A stretch of DNA of 35,699 nt from the NCBI GenBank assembly GCA_021776095.1, contig JAJFGO010000068.1:1-35699 (forward strand), written 5' to 3'. This DNA is from Kiloniellaceae bacterium (GTDB lineage Bacteria > Pseudomonadota > Alphaproteobacteria > Kiloniellales > J153). Positions 25,361 through 33,158 of the stretch are shown here, in pieces. The stretch's first letter is position 1. The number at the start of each line of letters is the position of its first letter. The notes beneath the pieces were generated by a model. The model had not been told where the DNA came from and did no database searches. It worked only from the letters and a program-made list of their open reading frames with translations. The position numbers and the translations under genes were made by a program.

Positions 25361-25374
25361 TTGATACAGGTCAG
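25361..25374. promoter_or_regulatory. Weak FNR-type box before the esterase gene
   Basis: TTGATACAGGTCAG matches TTGA-N6-TCAA in seven of eight positions and lies 60 bp before the ATG of the esterase gene. Chance matches of this quality are frequent, so this is only a hint. Confidence 0.25.
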
Positions 25375-25532
25375 CTTGAGGGGCCATATGCTCTGATTGC
25401 CGATATGATTAAGGCGTCGGGTGGACGATCTCGAACGTCGCATGTTGGCTAGAACTCGCCTCTTTGGTCCACTCCGCCTCACGTGGGAATTGTATACTTT
25501 ACAAACCCAGGCAGCCCGTATAAGTTGAGTTT

Positions 25533-25817
25533 ATGTCGCAGGCATTCATTTGTGACGCTATCGCCAGCCGTAGCGTCATTTCGTTCTGGTACGAGGGCCG
25601 CCAACGCGCCGTTGAGCCTCATCTAGTTGGGGTCGATAGCGACGGAGACGTGACACTAAGCGCATGGCAACTTTCTGGAGGTAGCGGGCAGGGCTGGCGT
25701 GACTTTCACTTAGATAAACTCTCCGGGCCTGCCACAACTGGGCAAAATTTCGCAGGGCCACGACCAGGCTATAACCCTGCCGATAAGACCCTTGACCGGA
25801 TAATCTGCCGATTGTGA
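25533..25817 (+). CDS. Small WYL-like domain protein
   Basis: The 94-residue protein matches a single WYL-type module: ISFWYEGRQRAVEPHLVGVD, then GDVTLSAWQLSGGSGQGW, RDFHLDKLSG. WYL domains sense ligands in transcription factors, often in phage-defence and CRISPR regulators; here there is no DNA-binding domain. A TATACT -10-like sequence lies 40 bp upstream, and the gene stands alone next to the IS1595 region. A stand-alone regulatory or sensor role is possible. Confidence 0.65.
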   Translation: MSQAFICDAIASRSVISFWYEGRQRAVEPHLVGVDSDGDVTLSAWQLSGGSGQGWRDFHLDKLSGPATTGQNFAGPRPGYNPADKTLDRIICRL

Positions 25818-25905
25818 TGCCACCGCAATCGCAGGCATGCGGCCATCGTGCCGGTCCGCTGTGCAGCGCACAGCTTGACCAGTGGCTCTTGAACAGAGCG
25901 ACCTC

Positions 25906-26061
25906 CTATTTGTCTTTGTCGTCTTTCTCAGACGGCTTTGGACGAGCAATCTTGCCCAGCTTGTCCTTAAACGCGCGCTCGTCTTCGTCGGCCTCAACCT
26001 CGCGTGCGAGGCGCCTGAATTTTTCAGATTGAGATTCTTTCTTATCGATCGTCTGGGTCAT
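25906..26061 (-). CDS. Small charged protein overlapping the PIN gene
   Basis: The 51-residue protein is extremely hydrophilic and rich in Lys, Glu and Asp (DKKESQSEKFRRLAREVEADE), probably helical. It overlaps the PIN-domain gene by 20 bp, which points to translational coupling. It could be an antitoxin to the PIN protein, but I know no family it belongs to. The same frame continues upstream to 26157 without a better start. Confidence 0.55.
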   Translation of the reverse strand: MTQTIDKKESQSEKFRRLAREVEADEDERAFKDKLGKIARPKPSEKDDKDK

Positions 26062-26566
26062 TAAGGTTCTTTTTCCCACTAAACAATGGCCCATACACCG
26101 TTTCATCTGGCATGTGAATTTGCAGAGGCTTGCCGTTTCTGCAACGCTCTTTGCCACTCAAAACAGTCAAATTTTCGTCGTCATACGTATGCATCGCGTC
26201 ACAATCCCAGAACAACGCTGTCGCCAAATGTATTGCGTCAGGCGCCTTCTTAAGCTCAGGATGTTTTCTCAGTAGGGCTCGCGCGCTTTCCGCAACGATG
26301 GCGTCTAGTTGTGCAACAGTCACATGTGGTTGCAGGAAAATTTCGGCAATGGCTTGGTCATTTTCCTCTGACAACGGTTTGGAATCTTGCCCCTCACACT
26401 TTTTCTTAAAGACCTCAACTTGGCTTAGAGCAGAAGTTAAAATCTCACACTCGCTGCGCTCTGCGGCCTTCCAAACGATTTCTAATTCGCGGTGTTTGGC
26501 AAACTCAGTATTGAGAAGGCCCAGCCACGCGCAAGCGTCCCAATAGTACCGCTTACCCTTCGCCAC
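26042..26566 (-). CDS. PIN-domain protein
   Basis: The protein of 174 residues has the PIN fold with four acidic residues in place: D in YYWDACAWLG, E in SQVEVFK, D in KAPDAIHLATAL and D in HTYDDENL. PIN domains are RNases, mostly VapC-type toxins. Starts are uncertain: TTG at 26632 and GTG at 26566; the latter overlaps the previous gene by only 14 bp. It sits between an unknown gene and a small charged gene, both overlapping it, in a three-gene unit behind an IS1595 transposase. Confidence 0.75.
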   Translation of the reverse strand: MAKGKRYYWDACAWLGLLNTEFAKHRELEIVWKAAERSECEILTSALSQVEVFKKKCEGQDSKPLSEENDQAIAEIFLQPHVTVAQLDAIVAESARALLRKHPELKKAPDAIHLATALFWDCDAMHTYDDENLTVLSGKERCRNGKPLQIHMPDETVYGPLFSGKKNLNDPDDR

Positions 26567-27416
26567 CGGGGCCGTCCCATAGTTCGTCAAGGTATTCGCG
26601 AGCGCCCTTTCCACCTGTGAAATTCGGATCAACCACCTCAGCCAAGGTCGATGTCAGCGACTCAATTTTCATCAAACTATCTGCGGTGATAAGAGTTATT
26701 TCACCGGCCACATTTCGTTTGATCCGGCCCGAAATTCTAACCCTTTCGCCACCCCATACGTCTCGCCAATCATGGCTCTGTCCAATGGCGTCAGCAATTT
26801 CCGCCGGGATCACGCAAACAATTCGATTTTCAGTCAGCCTATCCCTAATCCGCAACGCGGGGCGCCCATAATAAGTAGTTGCATCAAGAACGTGGGCATC
26901 AATTGACCCCAATTCTTCGCCAGAGAAATCCGGGGCTGATGCTCTATGCGTCGCCTCATTTTGCTCGATACGATCAAGCGCCTGTCTTGCGCGCCGCTCA
27001 ACAATTACAACGGGTGCCTTCTCATCACCTAGTCGAAGCGTTGTCTTGCCAACGCCATTCAAATTACGACGGAAAATGCGCTTAAACTGATCCGCGCCAC
27101 GCTCAGACAACCATTCAGGCATAGCTCCGGTTTCGGGCACGTTTCGCAACGCCGTATCAACCCGTGATTTAGCTTCACGGGCGTACTGATCGGCGGGCCA
27201 CTCTGGGTCCAGGCTGAACGCCTCAGCCACTGCCTCAAACGGACTATTCGTGGTTGCGCTAATAAGTTTCCAACCAAACTTTGCGCGCGCGTCATCGCTC
27301 GCAGCGGCGGCTACCACTTCGACAAAATCGAGAACCTGGCGCATGGCATCCTGAACAGTCAGAACGCCGCCATGCTCCAAGCTTGGCTCGACAATGATGG
27401 TTATACGCTCAGCCAC
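26553..27416 (-). CDS. Unknown protein of the transposase-linked cassette
   Basis: I do not recognise this 287-residue protein. It is soluble and has no signal peptide. Residues 1-60 carry a valine-rich segment (RITIIVEPSLEHGGVLTVQD). The C-terminal part (about 170-250) looks like a small beta barrel or OB-like fold (ARHVLDATTYYGRPALRIRD-like stretch, then VWGGERVRISGRIKRN). The start is GTG at 27416 with GGAGG 6 nt before it; the gene lies 12 bp after the transposase stop and overlaps the PIN gene, so it is cotranscribed with both. It may be a regulator or antitoxin of the PIN protein. Confidence 0.6.
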   Translation of the reverse strand: MAERITIIVEPSLEHGGVLTVQDAMRQVLDFVEVVAAAASDDARAKFGWKLISATTNSPFEAVAEAFSLDPEWPADQYAREAKSRVDTALRNVPETGAMPEWLSERGADQFKRIFRRNLNGVGKTTLRLGDEKAPVVIVERRARQALDRIEQNEATHRASAPDFSGEELGSIDAHVLDATTYYGRPALRIRDRLTENRIVCVIPAEIADAIGQSHDWRDVWGGERVRISGRIKRNVAGEITLITADSLMKIESLTSTLAEVVDPNFTGGKGAREYLDELWDGPGGEG

Positions 27417-27428
27417 GCCGCCTCCGCT

Positions 27429-28355
27429 TTACGCCGTGGCGATTGGTGAGCCACGGTAGGTAAGCCGCTTCCCAACAATGCCAGACAACGCAGATTCCGT
27501 ACGCTGACGGTCATCGATACCCAATGCTACGCGATGATTGTAGCGGAAATCAAACTCTCCCAGATACCTCTTAAGATGCTGTTGACTACAGTGCTGATAC
27601 ACGCCGCCAATCCCACGCTTAAGAATAGAGAAATAGCCCTCGACAGTATTGGTGTGCCAAAACTTGCCGCGCACATATTCCTCAATCGAGTGATTGACAG
27701 AGCCGTGCCCGGCAAACTCGCGACCGACCGACTTATACGCCCCGGCCTCATCAGTCATTAGATACGACTTCCGGTCAACATGCGAAACCAGAACCGGGCG
27801 CAAGGTCTTGGCGTTGACGGCAGGCACATGATGCGACGAAACGCGACCATCGCGCTCAACTAACGAAAGAACCGCCTCTTTAGTCGGGATCGGCTTGCCG
27901 CGCTTTGCATTCTTGGCCTTTCCGCCAATAAAGGTTTCGTCGGCCTCAACAACCTTATTCTCGCCACCAAGCCCGCCCGGCACTTTGCCCGCGCGCATCG
28001 CTTCGCGAATGCGGTGTGCTAGGAACCAGGCAGTCTTGTATGTGACTTCTAGCGCCCGGTGTAGCTGGTGAGCCGAAACGCCCTTCTTGCTAGAGCACAT
28101 GAGATAAGTTGCCTGAAGCATCTTATGGAGCGGGATACGCCCATGCTCGAACACGGTCCCGACCTTGACCGTGAACTGCTTCCGGCACTCATAGCATTTC
28201 CACAGGCCAAGTCGGGTGCTTTCGCCATTCAGCTTACCCGCGCGGTCAACAACGCCGCAATGGGGACATTGGGGACCATCGGGCCACAAAATAGACTCTA
28301 GATAGGCGAAAGCCGCCTTTTCGTTGTGGAAATGCTTTTTGGAGAGAATCGACAT
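27429..28355 (-). CDS. IS1595-family transposase
   Basis: The 308-residue protein has an N-terminal zinc ribbon (CPHCG, then CYECRKQF) and the ISXO2-like DDE domain: VVEADETFIGG, LMTDEAGAY and HTNTVEGYFSILKRG. All catalytic residues and the usual N-x-H/E context are present, so it looks intact. IS1595 elements often carry passenger genes behind the transposase; three genes follow here in the same direction with almost no gaps. I could not find a convincing pair of terminal inverted repeats by eye. Confidence 0.9.
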   Translation of the reverse strand: MSILSKKHFHNEKAAFAYLESILWPDGPQCPHCGVVDRAGKLNGESTRLGLWKCYECRKQFTVKVGTVFEHGRIPLHKMLQATYLMCSSKKGVSAHQLHRALEVTYKTAWFLAHRIREAMRAGKVPGGLGGENKVVEADETFIGGKAKNAKRGKPIPTKEAVLSLVERDGRVSSHHVPAVNAKTLRPVLVSHVDRKSYLMTDEAGAYKSVGREFAGHGSVNHSIEEYVRGKFWHTNTVEGYFSILKRGIGGVYQHCSQQHLKRYLGEFDFRYNHRVALGIDDRQRTESALSGIVGKRLTYRGSPIATA

Positions 28356-28446
28356 AACCGTAACCCCATAGACTCGTTCCTAGAATCTTATATGGGATCA
28401 CTTATTGGGTGTGCAAGGTATATATTTCCCAATTATAAAGGGGCTG

Positions 28447-28578
28447 ATGGGTATCGAAATTCAAGAAAAACGGCCAAGAAATCCAGAAGGATCGAATAAA
28501 AACGCTGCCAAACAGAGAATAGAGAGAAGACTGGGGACACCTACCCCCCACATATTGTTATCCGGCTTTTGTTATTAA
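28447..28578 (+). CDS. Possible small basic protein
   Basis: The 43-codon frame has AAGGGG 4 nt before its ATG and encodes a basic, hydrophilic N-terminal half (EIQEKRPRNPEGSNKNAAKQ), then a different C-terminal tail. It may be a truncated start of a DNA-binding gene, such as a phage-type protein, or part of the IS border. It is divergent from the transposase gene. Confidence 0.3.
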   Translation: MGIEIQEKRPRNPEGSNKNAAKQRIERRLGTPTPHILLSGFCY

Positions 28579-28725
28579 GGGGGGAGTAACCATGATCTTC
28601 TTTGATAGCGCTCGTTTTATTTGACCTTAACCAAACATCCTAACGACTCATTAAGAGCTTATCTTGTATAGTGTCACTGTCAGATCAAGAAACAGTCATT
28701 TAGCAATGAGACACACAGCCATGTA

Positions 28726-28740
28726 TTCGCAGTTTTCTGC
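28726..28740 (+). repeat. 15-bp direct repeat flanking the resolvase gene, copy 1
   Basis: TTCGCAGTTTTCTGC occurs here and at 30113-30127, on either side of the resolvase gene. It contains GCAG-TTTT-CTGC, a small hairpin. Role unknown. Confidence 0.45.
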
Positions 28741-28943
28741 CAAGTGTTCGGCGCATAGCGGCTCTGGCCTTCGCCTTAGCTGGGTACGTGATCTGTCGTA
28801 CCCACTCCGGCGGATTGCGCAGTCTCTCTAGATCGAAAATCGAATCTCTCTCACCGCTGCACCCATGAACCGCACTCGCAACTGAATTGAAAAACATCAT
28901 GACCCAAGGCATCGCCAAGAACCGGATCGCCAATACCATGCTA

Positions 28944-29035
28944 GCAAGCTGCCTCAACTCTTGCAGGCAAGCTGCCCCGGTCCAGGCATGCAAGCTGCCC
29001 AGACCCTTGCAGGCAAGCTGCATAAAATCGTGAAA
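28944..29035 (+). repeat. Four tandem 23-bp repeats before the resolvase gene
   Basis: GCAAGCTGC begins at 28944, 28967, 28990 and 29013, exactly 23 bp apart. Copies 1 and 3 also share the unit end CTTGCAG; the fourth is conserved only in its first nine bases. At the unit junctions CTTGC-AG-GCAAG forms an inverted repeat (28960-28971 and 29006-29017). The array ends about 10 bp before the resolvase ATG and overlaps its Shine-Dalgarno region, so it is placed to act as an operator, or as a resolvase binding or recombination site. Confidence 0.8.
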
Positions 29036-29046
29036 GGAGTTGAACG

Positions 29047-29763
29047 ATGAAAGCCATCGCTTATTACCGTGTGTCAACGGATCGCCAGGGCAAGAGTGGC
29101 CTTGGTCTAGCTGCACAAAAAGAAGCTGTGCAACACCACCTAGGCCGTGATGCCAATATCGTCGCTAGCTACACAGAAACCGAAAGTGGTAAGCGCGATG
29201 ATCGACCTGAGTTGCGTAAGGCTCTGGATCACTGCCGTAGGTCCAATCTCGTTCTCTGTGTCAGCAAGTTGGACCGGTTGGCGCGCTCGGCTCATTTCTT
29301 GCTGACCATTCTCAATTCTGGCGTTGAGGTCGTTTTTTGCGATCTTCCGCAAGTGAGCGGGCCTCAAGGCAAATTCCTCTTAACATCTATGGCGGCGGTA
29401 GCAGAGTTGGAGGCCGGGCTGATTTCGGAGCGCACCCGTGCCGCATTGAAGGCAGCGAAGGCCAGGGGTACGAAACTCGGCAACCCGGATCGCGGCGCGG
29501 CTCTAGTGGCGTATGTGAAGGCCAACGGCAACGGGCAGGCCCTAGCGGGGAAAAAGCGGGCGGCTGATGCCAGGGCAGAATCATGGAGGGGGGAGATTTC
29601 GGACATGCTGGCCAGCGGTCTGGGCAATTGTGCGATTGCCAGGGATTTGAATGCTAAGGGAGAGGTCACGGTGAAGGGCGGGCGTTGGACGGCCACAGCG
29701 ATTAGGCGGCTACGGGAGCGGCTGGGGCTGACTGAGGCCACAGTGACGGCTCAAGCGGCATGA
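29047..29763 (+). CDS. Serine recombinase (resolvase/invertase family)
   Basis: The 238-residue protein has the resolvase domain at residues 1-140 with catalytic S10 (AYYRVSTDRQGKSG), SKLDRLARS and EAGLISERTRAALKAAKARG (the long helix E). The C-terminal part has a helix-turn-helix (MLASGLGNCAIARDLNAKGE, then GGRWTATAIRRLRERL). It is a small serine recombinase, such as those that resolve multimers or invert DNA. The ATG has AAAGGAG 7 nt before it, at the end of the 23-bp repeat array. The substrate site is unknown; the tandem repeats just upstream are an obvious candidate. Confidence 0.9.
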   Translation: MKAIAYYRVSTDRQGKSGLGLAAQKEAVQHHLGRDANIVASYTETESGKRDDRPELRKALDHCRRSNLVLCVSKLDRLARSAHFLLTILNSGVEVVFCDLPQVSGPQGKFLLTSMAAVAELEAGLISERTRAALKAAKARGTKLGNPDRGAALVAYVKANGNGQALAGKKRAADARAESWRGEISDMLASGLGNCAIARDLNAKGEVTVKGGRWTATAIRRLRERLGLTEATVTAQAA

Positions 29764-29974
29764 TTCGTGAGTCTGATCCCGCATTGCCATTTCTTACATC
29801 AACGGCGGGAGCCACGGCGGCCAAATTATCCACGGACTCACGCGCCCGCGCGGAGGCGAATATATGGGGCCAGTATAGGCCAAAACGAGGGGGTGTTTCC
29901 CGTCGCTGGATTTTTGAGTTTTCAACTGCCAGACAAGTTCGTTTGGGGTGGTGGTGGACCCGGAAGGATGGAGG
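29764..29974. other. Leader of the hexamer repeat region
   Basis: A frame from ATG 29760 (overlapping the resolvase stop) runs 81 codons to 30005, but its second half falls in the repeat array and reads as low-complexity, so I do not call it. No other signal is seen. Confidence 0.35.
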
Positions 29975-30169
29975 TGGTCACCATCCACCAAACCCTAGGA
30001 AGTGACCACCCGTGACCACCTGTTAACCCATTGACAAATTTGCTAATTTATCTGGTCACGCAGTTAGGTGGTCATGCGGATTTCGTGACCACCCTGACCA
30101 AATCAATAGTTTTTCGCAGTTTTCTGCGGTGGTCATAGTGGTCATGACCACATATGACCAGCGTGACCA
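29975..30169. repeat. Array of twelve TGACCA/TGGTCA hexamers; candidate origin
   Basis: TGGTCA occurs at 29975, 30053, 30069, 30130 and 30139; TGACCA at 30003, 30013, 30086, 30095, 30145, 30155 and 30164. About 0.1 would be expected in 195 bp by chance. Neighbours are 9-10 bp apart in five cases, one helical turn, and TGGTCATGACCA is a full palindrome. Most copies extend to GTGACCAC. An AT-rich segment (TTGACAAATTTGCTAATTTA, 30031-30050) lies inside. One more copy (AGGTGGTCACG) covers the stop codon of the prim-pol gene at 31022-31032. This has the form of iterons for a replication initiator. Confidence 0.75.
30113..30127 (+). repeat. 15-bp direct repeat flanking the resolvase gene, copy 2
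   Basis: Second copy of TTCGCAGTTTTCTGC, here inside the hexamer array; see 28726-28740. Confidence 0.45.
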
Positions 30170-30267
30170 GGGGTGAATGGCAGCCCCTTCCCCAAAACCG
30201 TTACTTGGGTGGTTCGCCGCGTGGTAGCCTCGTTGACGAACGGGCTGGACCCAACAAGGCTACTCGC

Positions 30268-30912
30268 ATGTTCGCGGACCTAAATACCATCGTCCAACTG
30301 ATCCGTACGGGCGTCACCGACGTACGGAGGTACAGGAAGCGGGAGAAACGCGAGGAGATCGTCCTCAACCTGCTGAAGATGTACTTCCTGCTCAAGGACT
30401 GCGTGGAGGAGGGCGAGAGCCTGATCGCGGAGGCGGGACCGGGGCCCGTCGAGACCATCAGGGCCATGGACACGTGGAAGGCGGACGCCACGCTCAAGCG
30501 TTGGGAAGCGGCGCTTCAGCGGCAGGCCGTTCGCCTCAGGTCGCTCGAAGGGTTCGTATATGGGGACTCCAAGCTCGCGGTGATCAACCCCGCGCTACAG
30601 GACAGGATCGGCGAGGTGATCGGTTACAAGTTCGAGCGCGCCAACTCCCTCCACGAGATCGGGGCGGCCCTGTTCATGCGCGTGATGTTCCCGCTGGACC
30701 TGTCGAACGAGGAAGTGGCCAGGTACGTGTCCACCATGGCGGGTTCGGAGGACGACCTGGTAGACGTGGAGAAGGCGAAGGCCGAGATCGCGGAACTACG
30801 AGACAGCTTGGTCCAGTACAGGGCCTACGTCGAACGCCTGTTGTCCGACGACGAGATCGTGGAGCTTTCGCGGACGGCCAGAAATCAGACCCTCTTTCCC
30901 GCCGAGACGTAG
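30268..30912 (+). CDS. Unknown soluble protein of the integrated element
   Basis: I do not recognise this 214-residue protein. It is helical and highly charged, with RRYRKREKREEIVLNLLKMY near the start and a C-terminal coiled segment (VDVEKAKAEIAELRDSLVQY). I chose ATG 30268 with AAGG 10 nt before it; the frame stays open to ATG 30154, but those codons run through the repeat array and look non-coding. Codon use is more GC-rich than that of the surrounding element, so it may have come from elsewhere. It is convergent with the prim-pol gene. Such accessory genes in satellites and islands often serve in defence or helper interference, but nothing here proves it. Confidence 0.65.
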   Translation: MFADLNTIVQLIRTGVTDVRRYRKREKREEIVLNLLKMYFLLKDCVEEGESLIAEAGPGPVETIRAMDTWKADATLKRWEAALQRQAVRLRSLEGFVYGDSKLAVINPALQDRIGEVIGYKFERANSLHEIGAALFMRVMFPLDLSNEEVARYVSTMAGSEDDLVDVEKAKAEIAELRDSLVQYRAYVERLLSDDEIVELSRTARNQTLFPAET

Positions 30913-31026
30913 GGCGGATACACCCGACACGGCCCCGGCCCGTACAGGATCGCGAGAGGACTGGCCCTCCCAAAAGTGCTGATGCGCAAGTTGCAGTTGG
31001 TCAGCGCCGAGCGCTCGGACAGGTGG

Positions 31027-33156
31027 TCACGCCCTCTTGATCACCCATTCGTCCCTAATCTTACGGCCCCTCAGTTCCACCGGCCTAACGCTGGCGATCA
31101 ACTTTTCATTGTTCTCGCAGCCGATCTGCATACCGTGCCACTGGAAAGTTGCCTGGATTGCGCGCCTAACCGTGGTGACGTTGTTTGGCACCATCTCCAC
31201 CCGGCCCGTGGCGTCGTCACGGTACTCGACCCCCTTGATCTTCTTGGCCAGTGCCGACAATGACCAGGACGTGGCGTCGTCTTCCACCGTCGCCATGTCC
31301 AAGGCGACAGCCACCGGCTTGGCGTGGTCGGGTGCTTCAAGACCACCCCTGGCCACCGCAATCCGGTCAGGGTCAACTTCACCACCCACGGGCTCCAATA
31401 CCAGAGTGGTGCGCGCCTTCCCGTGCTTGTCTACCAGGGTAACGGGCTGACCGTCTTCGATCTTGATCAAGCCCACGCTGCGCCGCCGAAACTCCACATA
31501 AGAGCCTTCGCCTTCACCCTTCATGCGGGTGACGGTCATCTTGTGGCCCTGTGCGGTCTTCTCCAGAACCAGCAGACAAGACGACGTGTCTTCCTGTTCC
31601 CCCGCACCCTTCACAGTCATACGGCCGTCCTTCGGCGGATGGGCGGCAATCAAGAGGGCTGCGTTCAACGCCCTGCATAAGCCGTCTGCATACTCCACAG
31701 CCTTGTCCATGTTCTCCTGATCGCTCCTGGACCAGCCGGACGTGGTGCGTTGCCAGGTGTCCAGCACGATCAGCACCGGTTCACCCTTCGCCCACTGGGC
31801 AATGGCACGGCTGAGCCGAGTCATATCTGACGCGCTCATGATCTTTAGCGATTCTTCCACTGCCATGAAACGGTCGGGGTCCGGCTGCTGCTGTTCCTGC
31901 ATCCAGGCACGGCAACTCATGCGCACCCCGTCCGCGTCCTCCAGCGCCAGGAATACTACGCGGTATCCCTTCAGGGTGGGACGGTCGCACCAATCGAGAT
32001 CGCAGGCGATGTGCATTCCCATATCCACACAGGTGGTGGACTTGCCGGTGCCGCGCTTCGAAATCATCCAAGTCTGGCCGAACGCGGGCAACGTGCGCCA
32101 GACAAGAAACTCGCGAAACCGTTCAACCATCGCCCATTCGCGAACATCCTTCAGCAATCCATCTGCCGGGTCTTCATCGGTTGGCACATCATCGCCCTGT
32201 TCCTGCGCTGCGTTCGCCAGAACCTTTTCAAAGGACGGGTGGAACAGTTCATGGATAGCCTGCGAAGTCAGTTGTGCGGCCCACACGTCGCCACCATGCG
32301 TCAAATTGATCCGCCGGGCTTTCCACGTAGGGCTCTTGACCCCAGGACGGTTCTGACCGTAGCTCCAGGCGTTCTTGATCTTCGCCAGCAATTCCTCATG
32401 ACCCCACGGGGGATCACAGCGGCCATTCCATTCAACATTCACCGTCTCGAATATCTTGTCTTGAGATAGACCGAAGTCGCGGAGAAACTGAACCGTCTCG
32501 TAAGTGTGGTCGTCGCCATTCTGACCCTGGAGAGCCGGTTCACGATCCTTCAGCCAGTCGAGTGCATACTGAACGTTCTCGTCCAGGTCCAACTCAACAA
32601 CCGGTACATCGTGGTTCGGGTCCTTGTGGCCGGGTGGACGCACATAGTCAGCCAGAAAGTCAGGCAACTCGGCAATCGGCGCATTAGGATCAATCAGTTT
32701 CCACTCACCCCGGCTATCTTGCGATCCTGCTCCTACGGTGTATCCATTCACTCCCCGAACGTCGATGCCCTTGGGGAAGTCATTGGACAGGCCGCACGGA
32801 AACGGAGCCTGGAAAATCAGGTGATATCCGCCACCGGGGGTCTGTACAATGAGCGTATCGAGTTCCAACAAGAAGTTGTCGATGCCATGTTCCGCGCAAA
32901 TCTTTTCGAACTCGCGCACACCGTTATGCTGTGGCTTGATATCAAGGTCGATAGCCACATACTCAGCACCCCAATGGCAGCCAAAATTCGCATTTGGTAC
33001 CTGCTCGAACCATGTGGCAATCGTGGCCGCGTCGGTAGTCTGCCTGAGATACCAGGACTGGCCTTCCAGGGGGCGTTTTGAGTTTGGCTCGACAACAAAG
33101 ACGCTGATGCCTTTTTCAGCGAACCACTGCGCAAGCTCCAACCGGGACTTGTCCAT
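31027..33156 (-). CDS. Primase-polymerase/RepA-type helicase fusion
   Basis: The 709-residue protein joins two replication modules. Residues 5-170 form an archaeo-eukaryotic (prim-pol) primase domain with D70-x-D72 (AIDLDIK), the GGGYH motif with H112, and the later IDVRGVNGYTVGAGS. Residues about 340-560 form a RecA-like AAA_25/RepA-type ATPase with Walker A SKRGTGKST (K372) and Walker B VLIVLD (D466). The C-terminal 80 residues look like a winged helix (SLSALAKKIKG, then TTVRRAIQATF), suited to origin binding. Such proteins start replication of plasmids and phage satellites. GGAGG lies 7 nt before the ATG; the Xis gene ends 2 bp upstream. Confidence 0.9.
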   Translation of the reverse strand: MDKSRLELAQWFAEKGISVFVVEPNSKRPLEGQSWYLRQTTDAATIATWFEQVPNANFGCHWGAEYVAIDLDIKPQHNGVREFEKICAEHGIDNFLLELDTLIVQTPGGGYHLIFQAPFPCGLSNDFPKGIDVRGVNGYTVGAGSQDSRGEWKLIDPNAPIAELPDFLADYVRPPGHKDPNHDVPVVELDLDENVQYALDWLKDREPALQGQNGDDHTYETVQFLRDFGLSQDKIFETVNVEWNGRCDPPWGHEELLAKIKNAWSYGQNRPGVKSPTWKARRINLTHGGDVWAAQLTSQAIHELFHPSFEKVLANAAQEQGDDVPTDEDPADGLLKDVREWAMVERFREFLVWRTLPAFGQTWMISKRGTGKSTTCVDMGMHIACDLDWCDRPTLKGYRVVFLALEDADGVRMSCRAWMQEQQQPDPDRFMAVEESLKIMSASDMTRLSRAIAQWAKGEPVLIVLDTWQRTTSGWSRSDQENMDKAVEYADGLCRALNAALLIAAHPPKDGRMTVKGAGEQEDTSSCLLVLEKTAQGHKMTVTRMKGEGEGSYVEFRRRSVGLIKIEDGQPVTLVDKHGKARTTLVLEPVGGEVDPDRIAVARGGLEAPDHAKPVAVALDMATVEDDATSWSLSALAKKIKGVEYRDDATGRVEMVPNNVTTVRRAIQATFQWHGMQIGCENNEKLIASVRPVELRGRKIRDEWVIKRA

Positions 33157-33158
33157 CG

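Larger units (their letters stand above)
25906..28355 (-). mobile_element. IS1595-type element with candidate passenger genes
   Basis: The transposase gene and three overlapping or 12-bp-spaced genes (unknown, PIN, small charged) form one transcription unit of lower GC content than the neighbours. Coordinates are those of the coding unit; true ends lie outside and were not found. Confidence 0.45.
28356..28943. other. Intergenic region with short remnant frames
   Basis: Apart from the small frame at 28447-28578, there is an ATG at 28592 with the very strong site AAGGGGGGAG 6 nt before it; it opens a frame of only ten codons (stop at 28622), probably the start of a lost gene. A TGTATAGTG -10-like sequence is at 28665-28673. 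At 28726-28740 lies TTCGCAGTTTTCTGC, which recurs at 30113-30127. Confidence 0.4.

Noticed and set aside
28944-29035. CRISPR array
   Set aside because: Units are 23 bp with no unique spacers, only four copies, and no cas gene nearby.
29760-30005. Gene starting at the resolvase stop (81 codons)
   Set aside because: The ATGA overlap is tempting, but the C-terminal part is low-complexity and falls within the hexamer array; no family resemblance.
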